Shown piece after piece: positions 1 to 13,032 of a stretch of 64,000 nucleotides of DNA (its first letter is position 1; each line of letters starts with the position of its first letter). Both the position numbers and the translations under genes were made by a program. The notes under the pieces are model-generated. The model did no database searches. It was not told the DNA's origin and saw only the letters and a program-made list of their open reading frames with translations. Source of the DNA: Torymus aiolomorphi (Eukaryota > Arthropoda > Insecta > Hymenoptera > Torymidae); NCBI GenBank assembly GCA_036365515.1, contig CM070873.1:86759948-86823947 (forward strand). Direction: 5' to 3'.

Positions 1-77
1 GTTTGTGAGGTTAGGAAAATTTCAACCAATCAGCGTGATTCCGACATTACCTAAACCTTAAATATCTTTTTTCATAA

Positions 78-310
78 GGGACAATGTACATACATAAGAG
101 CCGTGTCGTGCTGTGTCGTGCTGTGCCTTGCCGTCGTGCTTTGTTCTTGCCGTCTCTTGCCGTTTCGATCCTATTTCTGTCGGTTTATATACATGTATTC
201 TATATCTCTGTAGGAACGAAACGGCAAGGCACGGCAAGAGCAAGACACGACACGGCAAGGGCAAGACACAGCACGACACAGCTCAACACGGCTCTTATGT
301 ACATTGTCTC
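78..310. mobile_element. Foldback MITE, GGGACAATGTACAT termini, TAA target duplication
   Basis: A 233-bp near-palindrome. The left end reads GGGACAATGTACAT and the right end ATGTACATTGTCTC, with one mismatch in the terminal ten bases. TAA flanks it on both sides (75-77 and 311-313). The arms are degenerate runs of GGCAAG/GGCACG/GACACG units, and the centre is an AT-rich stretch with GTTTATATACATG. There is no coding capacity. A 3-bp TNA target duplication with G-rich ends is typical of PIF/Harbinger MITEs, so that superfamily is inferred. Confidence 0.75.
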
Positions 311-575
311 TAATGGACCGATTTTTTTGGGTAACCAACTCGATCTGAAGGTGTATAAAAGCTACATCTGTGCAAAATTTCAGGACGATTGAATAATTTT
401 TACTCTCGTTATCGTGCGACAGCAAAAACGCAAATTTTTTCTAATATTTTTTTTCTAAAAACCAAATGAAGATAATCTCTTGAAATTTTAACCAAATATA
501 GTCTTCATTGAGTGTAATAAGTGGTTAAAATTTGAAGTCGATAAAAAATAGTACATTACAATACAAGGGTCTTAA

Positions 576-802
576 GGCCCCCGCTACATAAGAGCGTATG
601 CACGCGGGCGCACGCGTAAGATAACTAGTAATTGTCGATGCAGCCAACGTGAAAAATTTAGTGCCTCCAAAGAAAGCAAAGAACGAACAGCTTTTTTTTG
701 GAGGCACTAAATTTTTCACGTTGGCTGCATCGAAAATTACTAGATATTCCCTAGTTGCATACGCGTGCGCCCGAGTGCAAACGCTCTTATGTAGCGGGGG
801 CC
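576..802. mobile_element. Harbinger-like foldback MITE, copy 1, TAA target duplication
   Basis: This inverted repeat starts GGCCCCCGCTACATAAGAGC and ends with its reverse complement. Direct TAA repeats lie at 573-575 and 803-805. Each arm carries the same block, including TTTAGTGCCTCCAAA and CAGCCAACGTGAAAAA. A second copy sits inside the copia integrase region at 25969-26204. The 3-bp TAA duplication and GGCC-type ends fit PIF/Harbinger. No transposase is present, so it would be non-autonomous. Confidence 0.8.
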
Positions 803-879
803 TAAGTGGTACTTTTTGGCACGGCGAGTTACGCGACCGAGCGCAGCGAGGACTCTTGCATCGTAATGTACTATTTTGA

Positions 880-1553
880 GAAATTAATTTATGAAATATA
901 AAAATGTTTTCGTTAATAACAAATGACAGAGTGAAGATAATTTAAATATTAAAAAAAGAAAATATAGGTAATTTAAATATCTTTCAAGAAAAGTTCATTA
1001 TATTATGCAATAATGGCTGTAAGATTTAAACAAATCAAAAAAATTAAAAATTCAAAATCTTTTTTTGGTTATAAAAAAAAGAAAATCAATAAAAACTGAA
1101 ATCCATCAGGGTACCGAGTTTTTGTTGCGAGGCAAAGAGAATATCGGTCGATTCGTTTTTGAGATATAAAGAGTTCACACACACACACACACACAGACGC
1201 GCGCGCGCGCACGCGAAAAAAAATTTCCTCAAAATCAACAAATATCGCCTTAAAACATCTTTTTGAACATTTTTTGTCTCGAAAATTTTGTTCACCGTTA
1301 CAAAGCTTCCTCTATGAGGAAGCAATAATTACTTATTGTAAACATTGTTGAAACAACAATATGGGATGGTCCTTATATTGTGTAAGATCAATAATTGTGT
1401 ATGTTCAACTTCAGTTGAAAACATTTTATGAAAATATTTATTTTTAAACTTTGGTAGAACAATTTTTACACTTAACTATATCGTAACAAATAAATTATGT
1501 TACAATACTATATTCATTTTCTCCTTAAGTAGAATGTAATATAATTCATTATT
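880..1553. other. AT-rich intergenic stretch, no gene seen
   Basis: Between the MITE and the 3' end of BLOC1S4 the sequence is AT-rich. It holds a short (CA)n/(CG)n run near 1168-1212 and nothing that reads as protein. On the minus strand AATAAA occurs at 1442-1437, about 112 bases past the BLOC1S4 stop codon, and is a plausible polyadenylation signal for that gene. Confidence 0.5.
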
Positions 1554-3179
1554 TTAAGAATTGTCATTGAAATAATTTTCAGTTTTGAAAATATTTGGAG
1601 GTTGATAAGTAGCTTGTGGAGATAAGTTTGATGTCGATTCCGATGGTTTTTTCTATAAAAGATATTTTGTTAAAATGAGAAATATTTTTGTTAAAATGAG
1701 AAATATTTTTGATAAAATTTATTATTATATATAGTAATTAATATGCAAATATAAAATTAATCAATAATCAAATAATCAAAGATATTACTGATATACTTAC
1801 GAAAAAAGAGAAAGGATTCAACACAGTAAATTTTTTTTCTGAAGAACCTAGACATGATTCTGCAATATCCATATTAGATTCAAGAGTGGCAAGGTCTAGT
1901 TTCATTTTTGTTATAAATAAGTCCAAAGCATCAATTCTTTTGAAAAGGCTGTTAAGTTGAGTTCGGAGCATGCGACTGCGAGGGATATTTTCTGTTATAG
2001 ACTTATCTGCTTTACCTCGTAGCTACAAGATGAAGTAGATTAATTTTTAAATTTTTTGTTCTAATTTATAATATAGTAATAGACTACAATTCACTCTTTG
2101 ATAAATAATTTAGCAAGTTTAGTGTAGGATGACATTTTTTTTATAATTTATAAATTTATTTCATTATCTTAACTATTTTTCAAAAATTTTAATAATTTAA
2201 CATTTACCATTCCAAGTATAGATTCGAATTCCTCTAAACGTAATTGCATTTCTTCAACAGCTTCATGAATGCCTGTTAACTGTAAAAATATAAAAAGTGA
2301 TTTTTTAAATATTAGTTGAAATGTATTTAGGAATAAACTAATAATATTACAAATAAATATTTATAATTATTCTGTCATTTCTTTTCAATCTGTATTGTTA
2401 TTGTTATAATATAAAGTGATATATTCAGAGTGAATCAAAGATGTTAGAATTAAATCTCCAGTATCCTTTCTTTAAATCTATTAGAGCATATAAAGTATTT
2501 TTCTCATTTTAAATATGCATTCATGCACAACTACATTGATTACTTTGAAGAATAACAAACTAAACTTTTTAAAAGTTTTTTTATTTATAATACACCTAGG
2601 AATGTACACATTCATTGATTTTCTGTAATGAAATATACACTTAAATTAAAAATATTGATTAATGAAAACAATAAAAGAAAAATGTATTTACTATATATAT
2701 TATTTATAATTACTTTATTCAGTGTATTAGATAAGTATATGTGACACCTAACTTTCATTTAATTGTTTATACTTAAATCTCAGAAATTTCGAAATAGCAC
2801 TTTTCGATACACTTGTGATAAATATGATTATAGTTCGAGTGTGAGTTTGTCGCCCGAGCAAAGTGAGGGTATATTTGCATATTACTTAGTAGCTTAGCTA
2901 GTGATAACATACACATGACACAAGTTTGATAAGGACATTTGAGTCGTCGCGAATACTGTATACTGCATCTATTACGATCCCGAACCCGACATTTCGTTCA
3001 ATTAAGAGACAACCATTCGTCATTTCAATAAAATAAACAGCTGATTAACGATGATATACTACAGCAGAAAACTTATCGCTCACCTCGGAATTCATGGCAA
3101 TCTTTGCATATGCAGTGTATTCATTTGCCATCTCCTGGAGCGCCGCCTCGGGCGTCGCTGACATGGTGTCTGCAGACAT
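1554..3179 (-). CDS. BLOC1S4: BLOC-1 complex subunit 4 (cappuccino homologue), four coding exons
   Basis: This is a spliced gene that no single open frame shows. Coding exons on the minus strand are 3179-3084, 2279-2208, 2022-1801 and 1652-1554 (stop TAA). They have 32, 24, 74 and 33 codons including the stop, all joined in phase 0 with GT...AG borders (GTGAGC, GTAAAT and GTAAGT donors). The product is 162 residues: an acidic N-terminus starting MSADTMSATPEA, a coiled-coil stretch with RLEEFESILGM, then TENIPRSR and FKRIDALDLFITKMKLDLA, and a low-complexity Ser/Pro/Asn tail. The RLEEF...ENIP...RIDALD.F...LE.N.D.AE pattern fits BLOC1S4, a subunit of the complex that sorts cargo to lysosome-related organelles such as pigment granules. 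The start was chosen because it is the first ATG upstream of a clean donor. The family call is from motif memory; the exon structure is read directly. Confidence 0.8.
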
Positions 3180-3441
3180 TGTACTATCTACTTAGTGTCT
3201 ACCTGGCCTGGCACCTGTCAGTCCATTAAATTAATTGCTTACCACGTCTTTTGCCGTGTGTATGTGTGAATAAGTATACCTTCTTTTCTTTTATTTACAT
3301 CTTTTTCAGGGTACCTACTAACGGCTATGTCCACAAGTATAACTTATTCTCGGGCACCCATTTCAATGTATATCATCGCGCGGTCGTCCTAAGGCTCTTC
3401 TATACTTGCTTTCAGAACGCTCCCGGCGCTCATTGATTCTG
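3180..3441. other. Upstream region of BLOC1S4
   Basis: About 260 bases separate the BLOC1S4 start codon from the next repeat. A minus-strand donor-like GTAAGC at 3242-3237 could end a 5' untranslated exon. I see no convincing TATA box and no open frame with recognisable content. Confidence 0.3.
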
Positions 3442-3444
3442 TAA

Positions 3445-4277
3445 GGGAGAGTGTACATAAACGCTACTGTACTTGTGAAATTTGTTGCTGAGGCCGCGGC
3501 CACATAAGCGCGGACGGTCGCAGTCGGACACGGATGCACGCGGACACGCGCGCGCGTACGCGCTAACTTCTAATGATAAGGTTGGTATCTTTGGCTGTAG
3601 CCAACCTTGCAAATTTTAAAGGAAAAGAATGAACTAACCTGCTCCAAAATGTGAGAAAACTTAACCTATCAATTAGACCTACATAGCATGTAAACTTGCT
3701 TACTTGCTCCGAAAAAATTATCTATATAAGAGTTAACAGTTGAGTGAGTTAAAAAATAAAATGAGAAAATAAAGAAAAATAAATAAAATTTAATAAAATT
3801 AAATGGGTTTTATTCTTTTTTTTCGTCGAATAATTATGGAATAATTATGGATAGATTAACTATTGAAGTTGTTACTGTGTGTATAAATTATTTAAGATAA
3901 GCAAGGCAAGTGTATAAAAGGAACAATTGTTATCCGGAGCAAGTACATATACTATGCGGGTCTAATTGATAGGTTAAGTTTTCTTACATTTTGGAGCAGG
4001 TCAGTTCATTTTTTTCCTTTAAAATTTGCAAGGTTGGCTACAGCCAAAGATACCAACCTTATCATTAGAAGTCAGCGCGTACGCGCGCGCGCGTCCGCGT
4101 CCGTCCGCGCTTATGTGGCCGCGGCCTGATTGGCTAATAAGCCGAGTAACCCTACGGTTATATATAGTTAACTCGTACACCACAAAGCTTATTAGCCAAT
4201 CAGCAATAAATTCTACAAGTAACAGTAGCGTCGCGTTGCGTCGCGTCGCGTCGCGTAGCGTTTATGTACACTCTCCC
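3445..4277. mobile_element. Outer foldback element with TAA target duplication, carrying a nested insertion
   Basis: The left end reads GGGAGAGTGTACATAAACGC and the right end is its reverse complement at 4258-4277. Direct TAA repeats lie at 3442-3444 and 4278-4280. The right arm contains CGTCGCG iterations. The inner arms (CTGATTGGCTAATAAGC and complement) pair once the element at 3492-4126 is removed. Without that insertion the element is about 195 bp. It is non-coding and Harbinger-like by target duplication and end structure (inferred). Confidence 0.75.
3492..4126. mobile_element. Inner foldback element, GGCCGCGGCCACATAAG ends, TGA target duplication
   Basis: A 635-bp palindromic element whose arms (about 210 bases) include GGCCGCGGCCACATAAGCGC, CG-rich low-complexity sequence, GATAAGGTTGGTATCTTTGG and TTAACCTATCAATTAGACC. 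TGA is duplicated at 3489-3491 and 4127-4129. The host element's other arm preserves the unoccupied site (reverse complement reads TTGCTGATTGGC), so these ends are exact. The centre is AT-rich and non-coding. Confidence 0.85.
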
Positions 4278-4280
4278 TAA

Positions 4281-5552
4281 GGAGCAATGTACATAAGCGC
4301 CGTTCCGCTCTGCTCCGCTCTGCTCTGCTCTGCTCTACTCTGCTCCGTTCCGCTCTACTCCGTTCCAGAATTCTGAAACAAGTAAAGGGAAAATCGCTTA
4401 CAAACGGAACTGAACTGAAATTGGACCGGATTTGAGCAGAACAGAGCAGAGCAGAGCAGAGCAGAGCAGAGCAGAGCAGAGAAGAGTAGAGCAGAATGGT
4501 GCTGTGCCTTGCCTTGCCCTTGCCGTGTCGTGTCTTGCTCTTGCCGTTCCTTGCCGTTTCGTTCCTACAGAGATATAAAATACATGTTTATAAACCGACA
4601 GAAATAGGAACGAAACGGCAAGGCACGGCAAGAGCACCCTATTAAAAAAAATCACGTGAGTATTCATGTGAGTACTCACGCGAGTACTCACGTGAGAACG
4701 CGCGTGAGTTCTCACGTGAGGTTTTTAATGATATTCTCACGTGAGTAATCACGTGAGTAATCACGTGAGTACTCACGTGATAAGTGAAAAAAATGGTTTA
4801 AAAAAAATTAATAATCAATGTTTTTTTTACTGAACTATTACATAAATATTTGAACTTTAATTTTTGCGTATAACTTCGAATCCTTAAATAGTATAGGGAG
4901 ATATAAAAAACGAGGCAAACCTCGTAATTACAACTCTTTTAAAAGAGTCGCGTTATTGACTAAGTCTTGCCGCTTTATGTATCCTCGCTGGCGTTCATTT
5001 GCCTATGGAAAACGAGAAATGGGTTGCCGCCTGGCGGTTAAAAGAGTTACTAGGCGTGGAGCTCAGACGGGCCCCATCAGTAATCAGTTCCGCCGGTGTC
5101 CGCGAGGCGGCAACCCCTTTCTCGATTTCCATAGGCAAATGAACGCCGGCGAGGATACATAAAGCGGTAAGACTTAGTCAATAACGCGACTTTTTTAAAA
5201 GAGTTGTAATTACGAGGCTTGCCTCATTTTTGATATCTCCCTATACTATTTAAGGATTCGAAATTATACGCAAAAACTAAAGATCAAATATTTATGTAAT
5301 AGTTCAGTAAAAAAAAACATTGATTATTAATTTTTTTTAAATCTTTTTTTCACTTATTACGTGAGTACTCACGTGATTACTCATGTGATTACTCACGTGA
5401 GAATATCGTCGAAAACCTCACGTGAGAACTCACGCGCGTTCTCACGTGAGTACTCACGTGACTACTCACGTGATTTTTTTTAATAGGGCAAGGCACGGCA
5501 CGGCAAGGCACAGCACGACATAGCTCGACACGGCTCTTGTGTACATTGTCCC
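4281..5552. mobile_element. Composite foldback: GAGCAGAGCAGAGC arms plus giant internal palindrome
   Basis: It begins GGAGCAATGTACATAAGCGC directly after the TAA that ends the previous element and ends near CTCTTGTGTACATTGTCCC. The terminal 22 bases of the two ends pair imperfectly. From 4312 to 4497 there are facing arms of degenerate CTCTGCTC / GAGCAGAGC units. At about 4498 the sequence switches to the GGCAAGGCACGG type of the element at 78-310. It therefore looks like a fusion or nested insertion of two related foldbacks around the palindrome at 4636-5490. Flanking trinucleotides (TAA left, TTA right) do not match, so the right boundary is uncertain. Confidence 0.55.
4636..5490. repeat. 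Three-layer 850-bp palindrome with CACGTGAGTACT repeat arms
   Basis: The outer layer is 12-bp iterations of CACGTGAGTACT and variants at about 4650-4782, mirrored at about 5358-5485. The middle layer is an AT-rich inverted repeat (TTACTGAACTATTACATAAA and mirror). The inner layer (4912-5225) starts GAGGCAAACCTCGTAATTAC and carries the dyad ACTCTTTTAAAAGAGT. It then has GCGTTCATTTGCCTATGGAA mirrored at about 5125-5145. Relatives of the inner layer lie near 32439 and 46500. Confidence 0.75.
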
Positions 5553-5664
5553 TTAGGGAGGACATACAATAGGCGCCGTGCTCTGCTCCGTGCCCTGCTC
5601 TGTGCTCTGCGTCGTATGCACCGTGGTATAAGCATTCAGCTGATTGGTTGATTCCACCCATCCC
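5553..5664. repeat. One-armed remnant of a foldback (GGGAGGACATACAATAGGCG)
   Basis: The sequence GGGAGGACATACAATAGGCG followed by CTCTGCTCCGTGCCCTGC copies the left-end design of the neighbouring foldbacks. No matching right end follows; it runs into a TA/CA microsatellite. It is probably a truncated element. Confidence 0.4.
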
Positions 5665-5669
5665 GACCT

Positions 5670-5735
<66 letters not shown>
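5665..5735. repeat. (TA)n-(CA)n microsatellite
   Basis: A run of TA dinucleotides passes into (CA)n. It abuts the left end of the next inverted repeat. Confidence 0.95.
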
Positions 5736-5739
<4 letters not shown>

Positions 5740-5740
5740 A

Positions 5741-5936
5741 ATTGGGCACTTTGAGGAGCTAGGGTATCGACGCCCAGAGTACAGTCAGCGTGACTAAAGA
5801 AATCAACCCCTCTCTGGGTACCGAAACTCTCGCGCCTCCTCAAAGTGCCAAAAATCTCTTCAAAGTGCCAAATCTCCTCGAAGTGCCTAATTCATATACG
5901 TATATATAGAAATTTCTCCTCAAAGTGCCCAATTGT
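5741..5936. repeat. Inverted repeat with AATTGGGCACTTTGAGGAG ends
   Basis: The left end reads AATTGGGCACTTTGAGGAG and the right end CTCCTCAAAGTGCCCAATT. Three extra CTC-TC-AAAGTGCC copies at about 5836-5890 form a small tandem array in the right half. It is flanked by microsatellites on both sides and is non-coding. A non-autonomous element is likely; the superfamily is unknown. Confidence 0.6.
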
Positions 5937-5940
5937 TCAG

Positions 5941-6887
<947 letters not shown>

Positions 6888-7512
6888 ATATATATATATA
6901 CTCTATGATCTTAATAGAATCAACCAATCAGCTGAATGATGATACCACGTGATGTGTACATGTACATGATACCACATGATGTGGGTCCTGTAGGATCCAC
7001 TTTGTTCAACATGCTGTAGAAATCTGAAATTTAATAATTTTTTAAATCTACTTATTTAGTCGTGTTCTCTTATTCAAGGGGAAGCCTCTCTGGCCATTAA
7101 AATTAAATTTTTTTGTTTTCTTCCGTTTCGTTTAGTACATTAAAAAAGGGCTCGGCATTGAAAATTGGGATTTGACGAAAATTCGGATCTTGAATGATTT
7201 ATCTTAGAATAAAAAAATGTTTAATGGTTATTTTTTTTTTATTTTGAGTGATGGATCTTGTTAATGAGACAACGTACTAAGAATTTATTACTATCCGAGT
7301 TCAATAAAATAATTCTATTAGCGGGTATGGGTTGTATGGGTCCTCCAGGACCCACCTGGAAAATAGTACTTATCGACACTTTTAGAGAAAAAAACTGTCG
7401 ATTGATCTTAGTTAAAGCCTCCACAATTATAGTATACAAAAAAAGTCACGTTTTCCCCGGGAAAGGGGTACGAAAGGGTTAATTATACGTAGAAAATACG
7501 TTTATTTCTAAA
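6888..7512. other. AT-rich spacer, no gene seen
   Basis: It holds a short TA run and small palindromes such as GGGTCCTCCAGGACCC (about 7339-7354). Open frames are short and without recognisable content. It leads into the THAP exon and could include promoter or terminal sequence of that element. Confidence 0.35.
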
Positions 7513-7962
7513 ATGGTGAAATTGTGCTGTATCTGCAAACTTGAATATGGGGCTATTCCTGATGATGTTTCTTTTCATAAGTAAGTAAAATGAAAGACAT
7601 AATTGATTGTAACTTTGATATTCATGAGAGGTTATGTTTTAAAAAGTATTTGTATCTTTTTGATATTTTATACTATTTTTATGTATAACATGATTGTTTT
7701 ACTAATATATCTGTTAGTATTAATGTGAAACTATTTTTTTTTATGTTTAGTATCCCTAAAAATGAAGACCTAAAGTCAAAATGGTTTGGAGTTATAGGTC
7801 GAGAGGTAAAATAAGCACAGTGCAGTATGCAGTAAACATTTTGAGAAACAAGATTTTGATTATAAAGTTGTTGCAGGCAATGTAAAAAGATTTTTATTGC
7901 CTCTAGCTGTTCCAGTAATACATGGTCACTCGGATAGGTATTTCTACATATATATGGCACAT

Positions 7963-9606
<1,644 letters not shown>

Positions 9607-9619
9607 AAATAGTGTCTCT

Positions 9620-9750
9620 TATGGGGGCCGATGTCCTCAAAACTGACGTTAAACATATGTAGATTCAGGGACTGTCCCCAAAACTAACAAATGTCCCCGA
9701 AACCAACGTTAAACATCTGAATGTCCTGGAAACTAACATAAAACATAAAT
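9620..9750. repeat. Diverged minisatellite, GTCC(C/T)(C/G)AAACTAACGTTAAACAT-like units
   Basis: Three or four diverged units containing GTCC..AAACTRACRTTAAACAT occur in a row between the TA tract and the return of THAP-transposase coding. It is non-coding. Confidence 0.45.
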
Positions 9751-11166
9751 ATATATATATAAATTAGTAATTAACCTATTCAATATTTTTATAGCAAAAC
9801 AGTTGAAAAAGGAATCATCGAACCCAGTAACTGTGGGAGTCATAATGTATCCATACATCAACTTAATCAGACCTCGATATCAGAAACCAGTAATGCTACT
9901 AGTGATTACGATCCACACTTCAAGTTGATCAATATCAGTCATCGATATCAGAAAGTAACTCAAATATTGATTCTCATCATTCTGAAAGTACGGAAGGTAA
10001 TGAATCGCATGGAGGATCTGAATTCAATATACTCCCTGGTGAAGAAATCAATGATGTGAATTTTGATGAAGATGTGGTAGAAAATCATGAAAATGAAACC
10101 ACGTAAAAAAATCATCATTAAAAAGGTAATAAAACCTGCAATAAATAACTATCATTTGTAGAATACTATGCATAATAATAATAACATATGATATTAATAA
10201 GTGATGTAATAACTGCCTATTTTCCAGAAAAAGTAGTGATGATACTCAATCTCCAATACCAGTTAAGCGTATTTTTAATCCACGTTACCTAAGAAATTTA
10301 ACAAGAGAGGACTTTACTTCTGATGTTAGTTATAACATTTTCAAGAAACACGTTAAAAGTCATAAGGAAAAGTGCAAAGTTTTAAACCAAAAAGTAAGGC
10401 GACTAGTAAGAAAGTGAATAATTTACAGTCGATGTTAGATCATCTCAAGGAAAATGGAATGATAACTGAAGAAGGATGGGAGGTTTTAACAACAACAACC
10501 CTACTTGTAGGCAGTTTAAATCAAGCTACAAAAAAGTAGTTACTCACGTCAATTTAATTTTTCCTGACGGCGCGAATTGCACATTACAGGACTGAACTGC
10601 AATATTTAAATCTCAAATGTCAAAAGGTAGTAATGATGAAGAGGCCGAATGTGAATTAGAAATACTAAGTAATGTGCAATTTGAACATGATTACGTCGGA
10701 TCAAATGGGTGGTCGTGGAATGAATACAGAAATGAGGTTGTTACTTACATTACTGGCACTATTGTAAGATCAATCAAAAAGACATTAAAATGTGAAATGT
10801 GCCTTGAATAAATTGAAAGTGACGAAATATCATCAAATTTAATTAAGTTAAAGAATCGAGTACCTGCAAAAAACGGAGAAGAGACTACAGCTGATTGTAC
10901 AAAGCAAAAACAAGGCTTAATATCACCAAGTAAGGATATTATCGCAATTTGTAAAACAGCTGAAAAAGTAATCAGGTTGTCTCACAATCTAGTTTTTACA
11001 AAAAATGATTTACATAAATTAATAATTGATACCAGGAAGTTAATATCAACACTAAACGTTTTTCCAAGGTTGGATATGTTTATTGAAAAAACTACTGAAA
11101 CTAATCACAAATTAGATTTAATTAATTTGATTTAAAAAAAATACTTTAATATTCGTCTATATCATG

Positions 11167-11303
11167 TGTTGAGCGGAACTTAATAAATAAAAGCAAAACG
11201 ATTCAAAGTAAAGTTAACGTGGAGTTTTATTAATACGATATGGTGCGTGTGACGACTTTATCGAGACTAAAGGGGTCAAGTGAAAAAGCCTTCATACATC
11301 TAG
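11167..11303 (-). repeat. Copia 3' LTR, outer part
   Basis: It starts TGTTGAGCGGAACTTAATAA and is cut at CTAG (11300-11303) by the gypsy insertion. The rest is at 17024-17119. A TTAA site at its TTATTAATACG is intact, whereas the 5' LTR has a MITE there. Confidence 0.92.
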
Positions 11304-11548
11304 TGTGGGGATTCTAGGCCCACGTCTCTGCTCGTTCCAGGAATAGGAAGGAAGAGGAGAGAGAAATGAAGAGTCGAGGAGTCAACAGTAACGAGGTTTA
11401 TTGAACTAGGAGGTATACAGCGGACACACGTCTGCACGCTCATGGACTCGAGCAACGACTGTCGCTCGCAAGCGGCTTCTCACTGCACGCAACATGGCCG
11501 CTTCCTCCACTCTCGCAGAGAGCGAGAGGGAAGATCGCAGTTCCTACA
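11304..11548 (-). repeat. Gypsy 3' LTR
   Basis: About 245 bp, starting TGTGGGGATTCTAGG on the plus strand and ending CCTACA. It differs from the 5' LTR at about nine positions plus two small indels in the middle. Confidence 0.88.
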
Positions 11549-11723
11549 CCCCCCCCCCCCCGAGTGCCAACGAAGTACATAAATATAAAAAATACAAATA
11601 CAATATAAATATAATATAAATAAATATATCTATCGTGCTCGATAGCACTTACAAGTTCTTATGACTAAGATCACTGAGCTTTGGTCGCAGGAGCAAAAGA
11701 TATTTTCTTCTTAGCATAAGTCT

Positions 11724-12844
11724 TTAATACTGGTCGATCAACGGTGGTGGTTTTAAAAGTTCCACGAATACACTGCATGACGCGCCGTTAATCTCTATGT
11801 CAAAAACGCGATCGGACGGACGCTTTAATTCTTTGTAGGGGCCCGTATAAGGTCTTTCTAAAGATTTTTTGGCCATATTGCGCATAAATACATGAGAACA
11901 AGTATATAAATCTTCGAAGCAAAACGCACGCTTCTTATAGTTATGTGCGACAGGGACTGGACAGATCTGACGCATGAATTTGCGGAATTCTTCAATGAAG
12001 AAATTCGGATCTGGCGTAAAGTCTTCAGGGAGAAAAAACTCACCTGGAAGACGCAAAGCGGTACCGAATAAGAATTCTGCGGGAGACGCATTGGTGTCTT
12101 GCCGAAGATGACAACGTAGACCTAATAATACCGTACTCAGCCTACGAGTCCAGTTCTTGTCCACATGACACATAATCGCCGCTTTCAAGGTATGGTGCCA
12201 GTGCTCTATGAAGCCATTCGCTGCAGGGTGGTACGCCGTAGTGCGTATACGTTCGCAACCTATAAGGGACAAAAGAGCCGTAAATAGGCGCGATTCGAAT
12301 TGTGAACCCTGATCGGAAGTGATGACCATGGGTGCGCCATAGCGAGAAACCCAGGTGTCATAAAAAGCTCTGGCAACTGTTTGCGCTGATATTTCGCATA
12401 GCGGGACCTCCTCAACCCAGCGCGAAAAGCGATCGATCATGGTGAGAATATACTCAAAACCATTACGATTAGGGAGGGGACCGACTAGATAAATATATGT
12501 ACATGGTCGAATCGACCGTCAGGTGCGACGAATTTATCAGGTACAAGCTTTACATGGCGAGAAATCTTTGACTGTTGACAGTCTAAACAGTTTTTACACA
12601 TGCGCGGAATATCACGGTGCATATTGGGCCATACATAGCGCTGTCTGATGAGTCAGTCGGTGACTTTGGGGCCTGGGTGAGCAGGCTTATGAAACATGTT
12701 GATTACCATTTCGCGAAAGGACTCAGGGATATACGGACGAATGGCCTCACCAGTGATTTCGCAATAAATCGTAGTATGTGCAGGACTCCATTGGATACGT
12801 TTCAACGATAACGGATAATCTGGAGACTCACGAATAGCTTTCAA
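11724..12844 (-). pseudogene. Gypsy (CsRn1-type) integrase
   Basis: The N-terminal zinc-binding region (12844-12653) has RPYIPESFREMVINMFH and KPAHPGPKVTD. The catalytic core (12440-11724) shows the D of MIDRFSRWVEEVP, the D of VITSDQGSQFESR and the E of NGFIEHWHHTLK, the three acidic residues of a DDE integrase. A C-terminal region with RPYTGPYKELKRPSD follows and ends at a stop near 11724. About 210 bases between the zinc region and the core are out of frame. It would insert the cDNA; here it is part of a broken pol. Confidence 0.8.
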
Positions 12845-13032
12845 CTGTTCATCAGCTTCCTGCTTCGCGGCTAGATCATTGAGGTCAATTTCTAAGGGCA
12901 GTCTGATAAACTCAACGCGAGAGAAGGAGTCTGCTAACGTGTTATCTGCACCTTTAATTTATTCAATTTGTATATGTATTGAGCGATAAGGGACAACTGA
13001 CGCGTTTGACGCGGTGAAGCCTTATCGGATTT

